Shown: positions 7,901 to 16,633 of the stretch, in pieces
Numbering within the stretch: the stretch's first letter is position 1
How the letters are laid out: each line of letters opens with the position of its first letter
NCBI GenBank assembly: GCA_027297435.1
Contig: JAPUIA010000036.1
Span: 1-40,629, forward strand
Reading direction: 5' to 3'
DNA length: 40,629 bases
Origin: Gammaproteobacteria bacterium
GTDB taxonomy: Bacteria > Pseudomonadota > Gammaproteobacteria > Pseudomonadales > Azotimanducaceae
The notes under the pieces: model-generated
What the model saw: the letters and a program-made list of their open reading frames with translations, nothing else
What the model was told of the DNA's origin: nothing
The model's database searches: none
Position numbers and translations under genes: made by a program

Positions 7901-8341
7901 ATGGCGAGTGTCGCCAACCAGATTCCTATCGCAGAGGGGTTATTTACCTGGCCCTCCAACGACCCGAGATTGCTGGGCAGCAGGTGCAGCAACTGCGGGG
8001 TCGTGACGTTTCCCGCACAATCCGGATGCCCCGCGTGCTGCGGCGAAGAGACAGAGACCATCGAGCTTGAACGCCAAGGCACACTTTGGACGTGGACCGT
8101 TCAAGGCTTTCTGCCGAACCGTCCACCCTACGACGGTCCCGAAACATCCGAGACCTTTGAACCCTTCGGTGTCGGCTACGTCGAACTGCCGAATCAAGTA
8201 CGGGTTCAGACCCGCATCAAGACCGAGAACATCGCCAAACTCGAAATCGGCATGGAAATGGATCTGGTCGTAGAGAAGTATGTCGAGCGGGATGGCAAAG
8301 ACATCATCGCCTACTTTTTTCGACCCTCGACTGAGGCCTAG
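7901..8341 (+). CDS. DUF35 Zn-ribbon/OB-fold acyl-CoA-associated protein
   Basis: A 146-residue protein whose ATG at 7901 is preceded by GGGGGAC. The N-terminal rubredoxin-like zinc ribbon has C29-S-N-C32 and C43-P-A-C46. It is followed by an OB-fold ('LWTWTVQGFLPNRPPYDGP' and a C-terminal beta segment). DUF35 proteins usually work with a thiolase-like partner encoded next door. In steroid side-chain degradation (ChsH2 with Ltp2) the pair forms an aldolase/hydratase complex. The next gene is exactly such a thiolase-like protein, starting 10 bases downstream, so a complex is likely. The acyl-CoA substrate is not known. Confidence 0.88.
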   Translation: MASVANQIPIAEGLFTWPSNDPRLLGSRCSNCGVVTFPAQSGCPACCGEETETIELERQGTLWTWTVQGFLPNRPPYDGPETSETFEPFGVGYVELPNQVRVQTRIKTENIAKLEIGMEMDLVVEKYVERDGKDIIAYFFRPSTEA

Positions 8342-8351
8342 GAGGACAGAC

Positions 8352-9494
8352 GTGGACGTAGCAATAATCGGTATCGGCATACACCCCTTCGGACGCACCG
8401 ATGGTGTCAGCGGTTTGGAGCAAGGCGTATTCGCGGCTCGCCAAGCGCTGCAAGACGGAAGGCTCGAGTGGAACGACATGCAGTTCGCTTACGGCGGATC
8501 AGCCGCGGCAGGCAAGGCCGATACCATGGTTTCCAAACTCGGTCTCACCGGCCTGCAATTCATCAACGTGTCAAACGGCTGCGCCACCGGTGGCAGCGCG
8601 CTGCAATCGGCCTACATGGCCATCCAGTCCGGCATGTTCGACATCGGCATGGCGGTCGGCTTCGACAAGCACCCGCGCGGCGCTTTTACAGTTGACCCTG
8701 AAGGCAGCGGCCTCGGTAAATGGTACGGGGATATTGGTTTGGCGCTCACGCCGCAGTTCTTCGGCATGAAGATCCGACGCTACATGCACGAGTTCGGCAT
8801 CACCGAGGACACGCTCGTGCGGGTGGCGATGAAGAACTACCAGAACGGTTCCAAGAACCCCAACGCGTGGCGACGGACGCCCTTCAGCTATGCCGACATC
8901 GCAGAATCACCGATGGTGTGCGAGCCGCTCCGCAAATACATGTTCTGCTCGCCCGCCGAAGGTGGCTGCGCGATGGTCCTGTGCCGCGCCGATAAAGCGC
9001 GCGAATACACGTCCAAGCCGGTATTTCTGAAGGCCGTCAGCGTCAAAACCCGCCAGTTCGGCTCCTTCGAGGTGTTTGCCCAATGCCAAGCACTCGATCG
9101 AGCCGACCCGCCAACCGTTCAAGCCTCTCGAGCAGCGTTCGAAATGGCGGGGGTGGGTCCCGAGGACATCGATGTCGCACAACTACAGGATACCGAGTCG
9201 GGTGCCGAGATCATGCACATGGCCGAAAACGGATTCTGTGCCGATGGTGACCAGGAGCAGTGGTTGCGAGAGGGTTACACGGAGATCGGCGGCAAGTTGC
9301 CGGTGAACACCGACGGCGGCTGCCTGGCCAACGGCGAACCGATCGGGGCTTCCGGTTTGCGCCAAGTCTACGAGATCTGTGTCCAGCTACGCGGCGAAGG
9401 TGGCGAGCGGCAAGTACCGAACCAGCCCAAAACCGGTTATACCCACGTATATGGCGCGCCGGGCTTGAGCGGGGTGACGATTCTGTCAACTTAA
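8352..9494 (+). CDS. Thiolase-like lipid-transfer (SCP-x/Ltp) protein
   Basis: A 380-residue protein with a GTG start at 8352, chosen for the excellent AGGAGG just upstream; an earlier in-frame ATG at 8280 lies in the DUF35 gene. The thiolase nucleophile Cys77 is present in 'NVSNGCATGGSAL'. The usual downstream histidines are changed: the 'HD' motif reads 'QLQDTESGAEI' (Gln279 at the His position) and the 'GHP' motif reads 'ANGEPIGASG' (Glu329 for His). In the SCP-x/Ltp group such changes go with aldolase or other non-thiolytic roles, so a retro-aldol or condensation reaction on a CoA ester is possible. It forms a unit with the preceding DUF35 gene and is followed closely by a dioxygenase. 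Confidence 0.88.
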   Translation: MDVAIIGIGIHPFGRTDGVSGLEQGVFAARQALQDGRLEWNDMQFAYGGSAAAGKADTMVSKLGLTGLQFINVSNGCATGGSALQSAYMAIQSGMFDIGMAVGFDKHPRGAFTVDPEGSGLGKWYGDIGLALTPQFFGMKIRRYMHEFGITEDTLVRVAMKNYQNGSKNPNAWRRTPFSYADIAESPMVCEPLRKYMFCSPAEGGCAMVLCRADKAREYTSKPVFLKAVSVKTRQFGSFEVFAQCQALDRADPPTVQASRAAFEMAGVGPEDIDVAQLQDTESGAEIMHMAENGFCADGDQEQWLREGYTEIGGKLPVNTDGGCLANGEPIGASGLRQVYEICVQLRGEGGERQVPNQPKTGYTHVYGAPGLSGVTILST

Positions 9495-9508
9495 GGACAC
9501 GACTGAGC

Positions 9509-10384
9509 GTGACGGTACACATCGAGCCCATGACGCCGTTGATCGGCGCGGAGATCGTCGGCGCCGACCTAACCGACTTGAGCGATGGCGAATTCGCCAC
9601 CATCGAGCAGGCGTGGACGGACCACTCCGTGCTGTTCTTTCGCGATCAACCGGAACTAACGCCGGAACAGCAAATCGACTTTGCCAAACGCTTCGGCGAA
9701 CTACATTTTCACCCCGCTGCTCCGCATCTCGAGACCCATCCCGAGGTATTCGTGATTCACGCGCACAAGGATTCCAAGATCGCCAACGGCAACGGTTGGC
9801 ATACGGACGTCTCGTGCGACGAAGAACCGCCGCTAGGCACAATGTTGCAGCTTCATACGCTACCCAGCACCGGTGGCGACACGTTGTTTGCGAGCATGTA
9901 TGACGCGTTTGAGACTTTGTCGCAAACCCTGCGGGATTTTCTAACCAAACTGACGGCGACCCATGAATCCGAACACATCTACCGCGGGCGCTACGCGGAA
10001 AGGGGTGTCATCGATACCGGCAAACAGTACCCGAGCGCCATTCACCCGGTCGTACGCACGCATCCGAATTCAGGACGTCTTGCGTTGTACGTGAACCCCA
10101 GCTTCACGACCCGCATCAACGAGCTTAACGACAGTGAAAGCAGCGCGCTGCTTCACATGCTGTACGCGCACCAACAACGCCCGGAGTTTCAAGTGCGCTT
10201 TCGGTGGACCCAGAACGCTATCGCCTTGTGGGACAACCGGTGCACGCAACACTTTGCTCTGTGGGACTACTGGCCGGAAGAGCGCAAAGGTCATCGCGTC
10301 ACGATCAAGGGCGAGCGGCCCTACTACGTTCCAAGTCAGGTGCCGGCTCAACACCTCAAGCTCAGCAAACAACGCATCCTATAG
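9509..10384 (+). CDS. TauD/TfdA-family Fe(II)/2-oxoglutarate dioxygenase
   Basis: A 291-residue protein from GTG 9509, with AAGGA upstream; the frame is open further upstream but inside the thiolase gene. The iron-binding facial triad is visible: H98-T-D100 ('GNGWHTDVSCDEEPP') and distal H248 ('CTQHFALWDY'), plus the 2-oxoglutarate-binding Arg263 ('KGHRVTIKG'). Spacing and length agree with TauD and TfdA. These enzymes hydroxylate small organic acids such as taurine, 2,4-D or alkyl sulfates. The substrate here is unknown, but the acyl-CoA neighbours suggest an organic acid or ether-linked acid. It lies between the thiolase and the CoA ligase, with gaps of 14 and 21 bases, so one operon is likely. 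Confidence 0.9.
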   Translation: MTVHIEPMTPLIGAEIVGADLTDLSDGEFATIEQAWTDHSVLFFRDQPELTPEQQIDFAKRFGELHFHPAAPHLETHPEVFVIHAHKDSKIANGNGWHTDVSCDEEPPLGTMLQLHTLPSTGGDTLFASMYDAFETLSQTLRDFLTKLTATHESEHIYRGRYAERGVIDTGKQYPSAIHPVVRTHPNSGRLALYVNPSFTTRINELNDSESSALLHMLYAHQQRPEFQVRFRWTQNAIALWDNRCTQHFALWDYWPEERKGHRVTIKGERPYYVPSQVPAQHLKLSKQRIL

Positions 10385-10405
10385 TGACCACCAGACCTTA
10401 ACGCC

Positions 10406-11965
10406 GTGGCGCATTTCACAGCAAGGGTTGCAGCAAATCGCGGCGGTGCGATCGCCCTGATCGATGATCGACGCACGCTTTCGTGGGCAGAACTCGATGC
10501 GCGCACCAACCAACTCGTCCACGCGCTTCGCGCAGCAGGCCTACAGGTTCAGGACACGATCGCCGTGTTTGCCGGAAACTGCGTGGAGTACTTTGAGATC
10601 ATGCTTGCCTGCACTCACTCGGGCATCGTGTTCGTCCCGGTCAACTGGCATTTCAGTGCCGAGGAACTCGCATACGTCATCAACGATTCGGGCGCCAAGC
10701 TGTTGCTGGTCGAAGACGCCTATCTCGCCACGGCAGAAACCGCCATCGCGCGGGGGGAGACTCCGACCCTAACCAAGTGCATCTCGATAAGGGGCCAAGC
10801 CGACGGGTTCGAAGCATTCGAGGACTTCGTCGCCGACCAGCCCACGACCGATCCGAAAGCCCAATGCCTGGGTGGACCCATGTTCTACACTTCGGGTACC
10901 ACCGGACGGCCCAAGGGAGTCAAATCGAGCACCTTTGCCGCCGGGGCCGACCTCGCGACGATGGAGCTGATCGGCGGCGGGCTGGCGCAAATGTTGTCCA
11001 TCCCAAATGACGGCACGACCTATATTTGCGGACCGGTCTACCACTCGGCTCAGTGGGCATTTTCTTTTCTACCATTCATCAATGGCAGCCAAGTCGTGAT
11101 GCGGCATAGATTTGATGGTGAGCAAGCCCTCATGGACATCGATACGCACAACGTGACCAACGTGCATCTGGTACCGACCCAGTTCCACCGGTTGTTACGG
11201 GTAGAGGAAACCGCGCGCAATGGCTTCGACGGGAAGAGTCTGCAAGTCGTCTGGCACGGCGCAGCGCCCTGCCCGCCAACGGTCAAACAAGCCATGATCG
11301 ATTGGTGGGGCCACGTGATTTTCGAATATTACGGCTCCACCGAGGGATCCATCGTCACCACCGCTACCTCCGAGGACTGGCTAGCCAAGCCCGGGACCGT
11401 CGGCAAGCCGACGCCGATCGTCGAAATCACCATACGCGACGACGACGGTAACGTGGTCGACACGGGCGAATCCGGTGAAATTTTCGTGAAGAACCTGATG
11501 GGTTCGGATTTCGAATATCACAACGAACCCGAGAAGACCGCCTCGGTGCACCTCGAACCGGGTACCTATACGTTTGGTGACATCGGCTACCTCGACGACG
11601 ACGGCTACCTGTTCTTGAGCGACCGCAAGATCGACATGATCATTTCCGGCGGCGTCAACATCTATCCCGCTGAAATCGAAGCGGTTCTGGTCACGCACCC
11701 ACGCATCGAAGATGCCGCCGTGTTCGGCATACCCAACGAGGAATTCGGCGAAGAGGTCAAGGCGGCAGTCAAGCTTTGTCCCGGGGTCGACGCTAACGAT
11801 GCGCTGGCTGAAGACCTCATTCAACACTGTCGCGACCACCTGGCGGGATACAAGGCGCCGAGGTCGATCGATTTCGTGGACGAGTTTCCGCGCCATGAGA
11901 CAGGCAAGTTGTACAAGCGTCTGCTGCGCGATCGCTACTGGCAAGATCGGACGAGCAACATCTAA
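10406..11965 (+). CDS. Acyl-CoA synthetase (AMP-forming), FadD3/ligase type
   Basis: A 519-residue adenylate-forming enzyme with a GTG start. Motifs appear in order: P-loop 'FYTSGTTGRPKGVKSS', 'YYGSTEGSIV', 'YTFGDIGYLDDDGYLFLSDR' with the hinge Asp, 'KIDMIISGGVNIYPAEIEAV' and the C-terminal catalytic Lys in 'RHETGKLYKR'. It activates a carboxylic acid to its CoA ester through an acyl-adenylate. As the last gene of the DUF35-thiolase-dioxygenase run, it probably loads the substrate processed by these neighbours. No signal or membrane span. The repeat 'ctaagcgt' spans the stop codon and the next few bases. Confidence 0.9.
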   Translation: MAHFTARVAANRGGAIALIDDRRTLSWAELDARTNQLVHALRAAGLQVQDTIAVFAGNCVEYFEIMLACTHSGIVFVPVNWHFSAEELAYVINDSGAKLLLVEDAYLATAETAIARGETPTLTKCISIRGQADGFEAFEDFVADQPTTDPKAQCLGGPMFYTSGTTGRPKGVKSSTFAAGADLATMELIGGGLAQMLSIPNDGTTYICGPVYHSAQWAFSFLPFINGSQVVMRHRFDGEQALMDIDTHNVTNVHLVPTQFHRLLRVEETARNGFDGKSLQVVWHGAAPCPPTVKQAMIDWWGHVIFEYYGSTEGSIVTTATSEDWLAKPGTVGKPTPIVEITIRDDDGNVVDTGESGEIFVKNLMGSDFEYHNEPEKTASVHLEPGTYTFGDIGYLDDDGYLFLSDRKIDMIISGGVNIYPAEIEAVLVTHPRIEDAAVFGIPNEEFGEEVKAAVKLCPGVDANDALAEDLIQHCRDHLAGYKAPRSIDFVDEFPRHETGKLYKRLLRDRYWQDRTSNI

Positions 11966-11987
11966 GCGTCTAAGCGTCCGGGCCGGA

Positions 11988-12782
11988 TTACCAGCTGTTA
12001 CGTAGCTCCCGCAACTTCAGGAATACTTCTTTCGGCGTCGGTTCGTCGGGCAGATCCGGGAACGCCTCCCTTAGGCGAGCAATGATAGTGGGGCTCGTCA
12101 AGCGGAAGAAACTGTTGATGTCTTTTTCCAACGCAAGCGACGTGACCATCGCCCGGTCAGGATCGTGATTAGCCTGCAACTCTTCCAGCAACTTTGCCGC
12201 GTCGGCATTGTCCGGTTCCCGGTCCAGTGTGAACTCCAGATTGTTGGTGATGTAATCGTGGCCGGGATAGACGAGGGTCGAGTCGGGCAACTGAGCAAGC
12301 TGCGCTGCAAACGTTTCGTAGAGCTCCGCGGGATGCCCGCCTCCGTGGCAGTTACCGGCCCCCGCATTGAAGAGCGTGTCGCCAGAGAACAGCGCTGGAA
12401 CGTCGGTCTGCGAAAGCAGGCACACGTGACTCATGGTGTGCCCGGGTGTATCGAGGACGAGCAACTCTACTGAGCTGCCGATCTTGACGACGTCGTCGGC
12501 CTGCAGACCCTGGTCGACACCGGCGATGCGCGATCCGGCGTTGGCGTGCGCCAACAGCTTGGCGCCGGTCGCTTCGATCATCGGGACATTGCCACCCGTG
12601 TGATCGCCGTGTTCATGCGTGTTGAGTATCTGGGTGATCCCCCAGCCCTTGTCCTTGGCTTTCGCGAGACACTTCTCGTAGTCCAACGGATCGACGGCCA
12701 TCGCCTCGCCGGTGTCGGGGCAAGCCACCAGGTAGTTGAAGTTGCGGTAGGCATTACCCGTCCAAATCTGTTCAACGATCAT
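11988..12782 (-). CDS. gloB: Hydroxyacylglutathione hydrolase (glyoxalase II)
   Basis: A 264-residue metallo-beta-lactamase-fold hydrolase. I chose the ATG at 12782, which has TGAGGA at 8 bases, over the start at 12842, whose leading residues overlap the promoter region of fumC. The binuclear metal site is visible: H56-E-H58-G-D60-H61 ('THEHGDHTGG'), a later His in 'DTPGHTMSHVC', the bridging Asp in 'FSGDTLFNAGAGNC', and His in 'VYPGHDYITNNLEF'. It releases D-lactate and glutathione from S-D-lactoylglutathione, the second step of methylglyoxal detoxification. A glyoxalase I gene is about 25 kb away in this window. It is divergent from fumC with only 50 bases between the starts. Confidence 0.9.
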   Translation of the reverse strand: MIVEQIWTGNAYRNFNYLVACPDTGEAMAVDPLDYEKCLAKAKDKGWGITQILNTHEHGDHTGGNVPMIEATGAKLLAHANAGSRIAGVDQGLQADDVVKIGSSVELLVLDTPGHTMSHVCLLSQTDVPALFSGDTLFNAGAGNCHGGGHPAELYETFAAQLAQLPDSTLVYPGHDYITNNLEFTLDREPDNADAAKLLEELQANHDPDRAMVTSLALEKDINSFFRLTSPTIIARLREAFPDLPDEPTPKEVFLKLRELRNSW

Positions 12783-12798
12783 CGACGAGTCCTCAAGA

Positions 12799-12825
12799 TT
12801 GACGGAATCCATAGTGTAGTAGTAT
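12799..12825 (+). promoter_or_regulatory. Candidate fumC promoter, very short leader
   Basis: TTGACG (12799-12804) and TAGTAT (12820-12825) lie 15 bases apart, shorter than the optimal 17, so the match is moderate. The ATG of fumC follows 7 bases after the -10 and has no Shine-Dalgarno sequence. If this promoter is used, the transcript would be leaderless or nearly so. Confidence 0.35.
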
Positions 12826-12832
12826 CGCGCCC

Positions 12833-14203
12833 ATGAAAGCACGTACCGTTCGCGACAGCATGGGGGAGCTAGAGGTACCCGAGCATGCGCTATGGGGCGC
12901 TCAAACCCAGCGTGCCGTCGACAACTTCGCGATCAGCGGCCAGCGCCTCCCACGCCAATTCATCGAGGCGTTGATTCACATGAAGGCAAGTGCTGCCGAA
13001 GCCAATGCCGAGCTGAAATTGCTGCCCGAGAACATCGCGAACGCCATCGAGACAGCCGCCAAGCAATTGTTGGATAGCGATTTTCCGGAGCAGTTTCCGG
13101 TCGACATCTACCAAACGGGTTCCGGTACCAGCACTAACATGAACGCCAACGAAGTGTTGGCGGAGTTGGCTTCTCGCACCCTGAAACAGACGGTGCATCC
13201 CAACGATCACGTCAACATGGGCCAGTCGAGCAACGACACCATCCCGACCGCGATCCACGTGAGCGCAGCGCTCGCCGTCGAGGACAGGTTGCTGCCTGCA
13301 CTTCGCTCCCTACAGGAAACCATTGCTGAACGAGGCGCGGCAGCCGGCAACATCATCAAAACCGGCCGTACGCACCTGATGGATGCGATGCCAATCCGCA
13401 TCGACCAAGAGATGGGCGCGTGGGCTTTTCAGATTGGACAGGACATCGAAAGGTTGCAGAGCACACTGCCGCGCCTACGGCAACTTGCCCAAGGCGGAAC
13501 GGCCATCGGTAGCGGTATCAACTGCCACCCGGAGTTTCCCAAGCGTTTCTGCAGAAGTCTGAATGCGCGTCTAGGCACCACGTTTCAACCCAGCGCCGAT
13601 TTCTTCGCGAGCCTCGCGGGACAAGAGACTTCCGTGGAGTTATCCGGCCAGCTGCAAGTCACCGCCACGACGCTGACGAAGATTGCCAATGATCTGCGCT
13701 TGATGAACAGCGGGCCGTTGGCCGGTCTTCAGGAAATCGCGCTGCCCGCCTTGCAACCCGGCAGCAGCATCATGCCTGGTAAGATCAACCCGGTGATTCC
13801 CGAAGCCGTGACGATGGTTGCTGCACGCGTCGCCGGCAACCACACGACCATCGCGCTAGCCGCCCAGTCGGGCAACTTTCAGCTCAACGTGATGCTGCCC
13901 GTCATTGCCAATGGGTTGTTGGAAAGCACCCGACTACTTGCCAACGCAGCAACGGCCCTGGCAGATAAAGCCATCAAGGGCCTAACGATCAACGAAGCGG
14001 TTCTTAAGAAAACGCTAGCCAGCAACCCGATACTGGTGACCGCCCTGAACGCCAAGATCGGTTACGAACTCGGAGCCGAAATCGCTAAAACCGCCTACGC
14101 GGAAGGGCGTTCGGTACTGGATGTAGCAAAAGAGAAAACCGATCTTGATGAAGAGGAACTGCAGCGCCTGCTCGATCCTCGGGGTCTCACCGGCGGGCGT
14201 TAG
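12833..14203 (+). CDS. fumC: Fumarate hydratase class II
   Basis: A 456-residue protein with full-length class II fumarase features. The N-terminus 'RDSMGELEVPEHALWGAQTQ' fits family starts, so the ATG at 12833 is right even though no ribosome site is seen. Motifs in order are 'TGSGTSTNMNANEVLA', 'HPNDHVNMGQSSND' (active-site His), 'KTGRTHLMDAMPIR' and the superfamily signature 'GSSIMPGKINPV' with its catalytic Ser. It interconverts fumarate and malate in the TCA cycle and is oxygen-stable, unlike the Fe-S class I enzyme. The gene stands alone on this strand, divergent from gloB, and is followed by the remnant of an EAL gene on the other strand. Confidence 0.95.
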   Translation: MKARTVRDSMGELEVPEHALWGAQTQRAVDNFAISGQRLPRQFIEALIHMKASAAEANAELKLLPENIANAIETAAKQLLDSDFPEQFPVDIYQTGSGTSTNMNANEVLAELASRTLKQTVHPNDHVNMGQSSNDTIPTAIHVSAALAVEDRLLPALRSLQETIAERGAAAGNIIKTGRTHLMDAMPIRIDQEMGAWAFQIGQDIERLQSTLPRLRQLAQGGTAIGSGINCHPEFPKRFCRSLNARLGTTFQPSADFFASLAGQETSVELSGQLQVTATTLTKIANDLRLMNSGPLAGLQEIALPALQPGSSIMPGKINPVIPEAVTMVAARVAGNHTTIALAAQSGNFQLNVMLPVIANGLLESTRLLANAATALADKAIKGLTINEAVLKKTLASNPILVTALNAKIGYELGAEIAKTAYAEGRSVLDVAKEKTDLDEEELQRLLDPRGLTGGR

Positions 14204-14324
14204 AACCCTCGGTCGCCAACCATCGCAGAGCCGACCGAGCGTCTAGAGGCCTGCCGTATACACCGCCTTGAATCTCGTTGCAGTTTTGATCTTTCAACAG
14301 CTCGACCTGCTCGTCGGTTTCCGG
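14187..14324 (-). pseudogene. C-terminal remnant of an EAL phosphodiesterase domain
   Basis: On the minus strand a frame without start codon reads 'PETDEQVELLKDQNCNEIQG' then 'GVYGRPLDARSALRWLATEG' to TGA. This matches the end of EAL domains, which typically read 'ETEEQLEFLRELGCDEVQGYLFSRPL'. A TAG codon precedes it directly. The rest of the domain is absent, so it is a degraded tail of a cyclic-di-GMP phosphodiesterase gene. It overlaps the last 17 bases of fumC. Confidence 0.55.
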
Positions 14325-14337
14325 CTAGAACAATGGT

Positions 14338-15534
14338 TTATGGGGTGTCAATGAAGTGGCGCGCAATTTCCAGGTCGAGCGCTGCCTTGATCTGAAGATA
14401 ATCGGCACTTTGTGCATCGGCGATGCGTCTGACGTCCTCGAATTCCGATTTCCACCGGGTCTTGCCATCGGGTTGTGTCACCACCTTTACGCCCACCTGG
14501 CCCATGGAAGTTTGGACCGTGACGATCTCCCTCGGCAGTACGCGTTTCTCGAACGGTAGTATGCGCAAGCCTATGGTCGTCGAGCGATTGAATACGGCAT
14601 CGGCCAGCGTCTGCAGCCTATCGGCACTGCATAGCACCGCGAGGGTTGTCGCCGGACGCGATTTCTTCATGACGATCGGCGTGAAGTAAACATCGTTCGC
14701 TCCAAGCTCGGTGAGATGGGCAATCAACGGTTCATACGCCTCCGGGCTCATGTCGTCGATATTGGCTTCGATCTTGTAGTGGGTCTCGGTAGCCGCGTGA
14801 GCCGACAACTCCCCGAGCACGACGCGCAGTACGTTGGGCACGGCGAAATCCTTGTTGCCCAGACCGTAACCGATCGCGCCGATGGTCAATGCCGTCGGTG
14901 GCGAAAACTCATCGACGCTTGCCTTCAAGATGGCGGCACCCGTCGGTGTCGTGCATTCACCGACGACCCCACCATAGGAACAGGGCACGCCTTGCAGAAT
15001 CTCTTGGGTTGCAGGCGCCGGAACGGGTAAGCGGCCATGGGCACAATCGACGAAGCCGGAACCGACCTCGACGGGCTGACAGAAAATCCGATCAACGTTC
15101 AGGTACTCGAGACATATCGCGGCCGCGACGATGTCGACAATCGAATCCACCGCGCCGACCTCGTGGAAGTGCACTTCGGCCACCGGCACGTCATGAATCT
15201 TGGCCTCGGCCATAGCGATCTGATCGAAGATACCGATCGCGCGCTGCTCGACACCCGCTGCGTAGCCTGCCTGTCGAATGAGTTTTTGAATGTCTCCGTA
15301 GTGACGGGCGTGAGGATGGGAATGGTCGGGCTCAATGAGGTCGCGTACCACGGCTCTGGTGCCGGCAATACCCATCTTCTCACCGCGGGAGAAATTTACG
15401 TCGAACTCGTTCGCCATGGGCAAAAGCGCAAGTTGTTCGACCACAAACTCTGCCGGAACACCGAGGTCCACCATGGCGCCGAGGTGCATGTCACCGCTGA
15501 TTCCAGCGCTGCACTGATAGTAGAGAACCTTCAA
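14338..15534 (-). CDS. larC: Nickel pincer cofactor biosynthesis protein LarC (DUF111)
   Basis: A 398-residue protein with a TTG start at 15534. The N-terminus 'KVLYYQCSAGISGDMHLGAM' is the family hallmark, so a later start would lose it. Further motifs are 'VHFHEVGAVDSIVDIVAAAI', 'PVPAPATQEILQGVP', 'ELTTPTGAAIL'-like 'GECTTPTGAAILK' and 'EANIDDMSPEAYEPLIAHL'. LarC inserts nickel into the pyridinium pincer cofactor of lactate racemase and related enzymes. In Lactobacillus it is made by a frameshift of two ORFs; here it is one continuous frame. No larB, larE or larA is in the window, so its partner genes must be elsewhere. It is last in the minus-strand run, 8 bases after the aldo/keto reductase. 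Confidence 0.85.
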   Translation of the reverse strand: MKVLYYQCSAGISGDMHLGAMVDLGVPAEFVVEQLALLPMANEFDVNFSRGEKMGIAGTRAVVRDLIEPDHSHPHARHYGDIQKLIRQAGYAAGVEQRAIGIFDQIAMAEAKIHDVPVAEVHFHEVGAVDSIVDIVAAAICLEYLNVDRIFCQPVEVGSGFVDCAHGRLPVPAPATQEILQGVPCSYGGVVGECTTPTGAAILKASVDEFSPPTALTIGAIGYGLGNKDFAVPNVLRVVLGELSAHAATETHYKIEANIDDMSPEAYEPLIAHLTELGANDVYFTPIVMKKSRPATTLAVLCSADRLQTLADAVFNRSTTIGLRILPFEKRVLPREIVTVQTSMGQVGVKVVTQPDGKTRWKSEFEDVRRIADAQSADYLQIKAALDLEIARHFIDTP

Positions 15535-15542
15535 GAGCGACG

Positions 15543-16601
15543 TTATGCCGTGTTGGCGAAATACTCGTGCGAGGTTGCGGCTGCTGCGAAGTTTTCTCGC
15601 AGATGCAAGAAGTTCTGAATGTCGGCGTTGACCGCATCGACACCGTGCTCCAAGACAAAAGCGTAGCTGCGCTGGAATGCGGTCAGCTTGGATCGCATCA
15701 GTGCTTCATCGTAATGTTCGTCGAAGGCGGATTCATCACCCCACCCCGCCCAGTTGCGACCGGCGATGAAACGCGCTGCCTTCATGCCGATCAGCGCGAT
15801 GCCAGACTCCTTGGCCTTCGCGAGCACGGGGCGAATTTCCGCCATCGGCGGACTACCGGCCACAATCTCTCTGCCGTTCCAGTCGTACCAGCCGGCAGGC
15901 GTGATGGCGATCATGGCCAAATCGTACCAACCGGTCTCGACGGCCTTCGCCAGCACGGCCTCGGCGTTTTCGTGGGTCGAGACGCCCCAATGTTTGATCT
16001 TGCCCGCATCCCGGGCACCTTCGAATGCCATGCGCATCTCTTCGCTCCCCACCAGACTGGGGTTGTTGGCGCCCATCTGGTAGTAGGCGTCGATGGTGTC
16101 CACCTGGAGATCACGCAGGCTTTCCTCCAAGATCCCAAGCCAACCCTCCGCAGCCTGCTTGCCTTGCGCCACACTGATCTCATCGAACGGTCCGACGGCT
16201 TCGCCGTCTATGTAAACGGAGGCTTTTGAGATGAGAAAAATGTCGTCGCGGACCTTCTTCAAGAACCCCGCCATGTTGCGTTCGGCGTCGCCGTAGTAGC
16301 GGCCCATACCGATGTCGAACACGTTCACACCTGTGTCGAACGCCACGTTCAGCAACTCGTCGCGGGGCCGGCGTGCCAATGACGCACCACATCCGAAGAT
16401 CAGTCGGCTACCTTCGAAACCCGTGCGCCCGAGCGTCCGGTAGGTCATTGCGGGCCAGCCGAGGCCGCCGTCGACCCGGCCTTGGGCTTCCGCTACGGCG
16501 GCTTTGACGTTGCCGGTGCGCAACAATGTCTGGCCACCGATGCCAAGCATCGCCAGCGTTTGTAGAAAAGTACGCCGGTTGCTCAACGTCTTTTGGGTCA
16601 T
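15543..16601 (-). CDS. Tat-exported aldo/keto reductase
   Basis: A 352-residue protein from ATG 16601, which has AGGGGAG upstream; the open frame extends to 16913 inside the binding-protein gene. It starts with a Tat signal ('NRRTFLQTLAMLGIGGQTLL', ending near 'AAVAEAQ'). The reductase barrel follows: 'TYRTLGRTGFEGSRLIFGCG', 'FDTGVNVFDIGMGRYYGDAE' (Asp and Tyr of the catalytic tetrad) and 'DIFLISKAS' (Lys). The usual catalytic His after strand 4 ('YQIH') appears replaced in 'DAYYQMGANN'. 'HWGVSTHENAEAVL' is also typical. An exported AKR would need a cofactor in the periplasm. It lies between a LivJ-like lipoprotein and larC on the same strand. Confidence 0.82.
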   Translation of the reverse strand: MTQKTLSNRRTFLQTLAMLGIGGQTLLRTGNVKAAVAEAQGRVDGGLGWPAMTYRTLGRTGFEGSRLIFGCGASLARRPRDELLNVAFDTGVNVFDIGMGRYYGDAERNMAGFLKKVRDDIFLISKASVYIDGEAVGPFDEISVAQGKQAAEGWLGILEESLRDLQVDTIDAYYQMGANNPSLVGSEEMRMAFEGARDAGKIKHWGVSTHENAEAVLAKAVETGWYDLAMIAITPAGWYDWNGREIVAGSPPMAEIRPVLAKAKESGIALIGMKAARFIAGRNWAGWGDESAFDEHYDEALMRSKLTAFQRSYAFVLEHGVDAVNADIQNFLHLRENFAAAATSHEYFANTA

Positions 16602-16633
16602 GGCTATCTCCCCTGGTATTCGGCCATTGTAAG

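Noticed and set aside
14338-15534. Programmed frameshift in larC
   Set aside because: The gene is one uninterrupted frame covering the whole family length.
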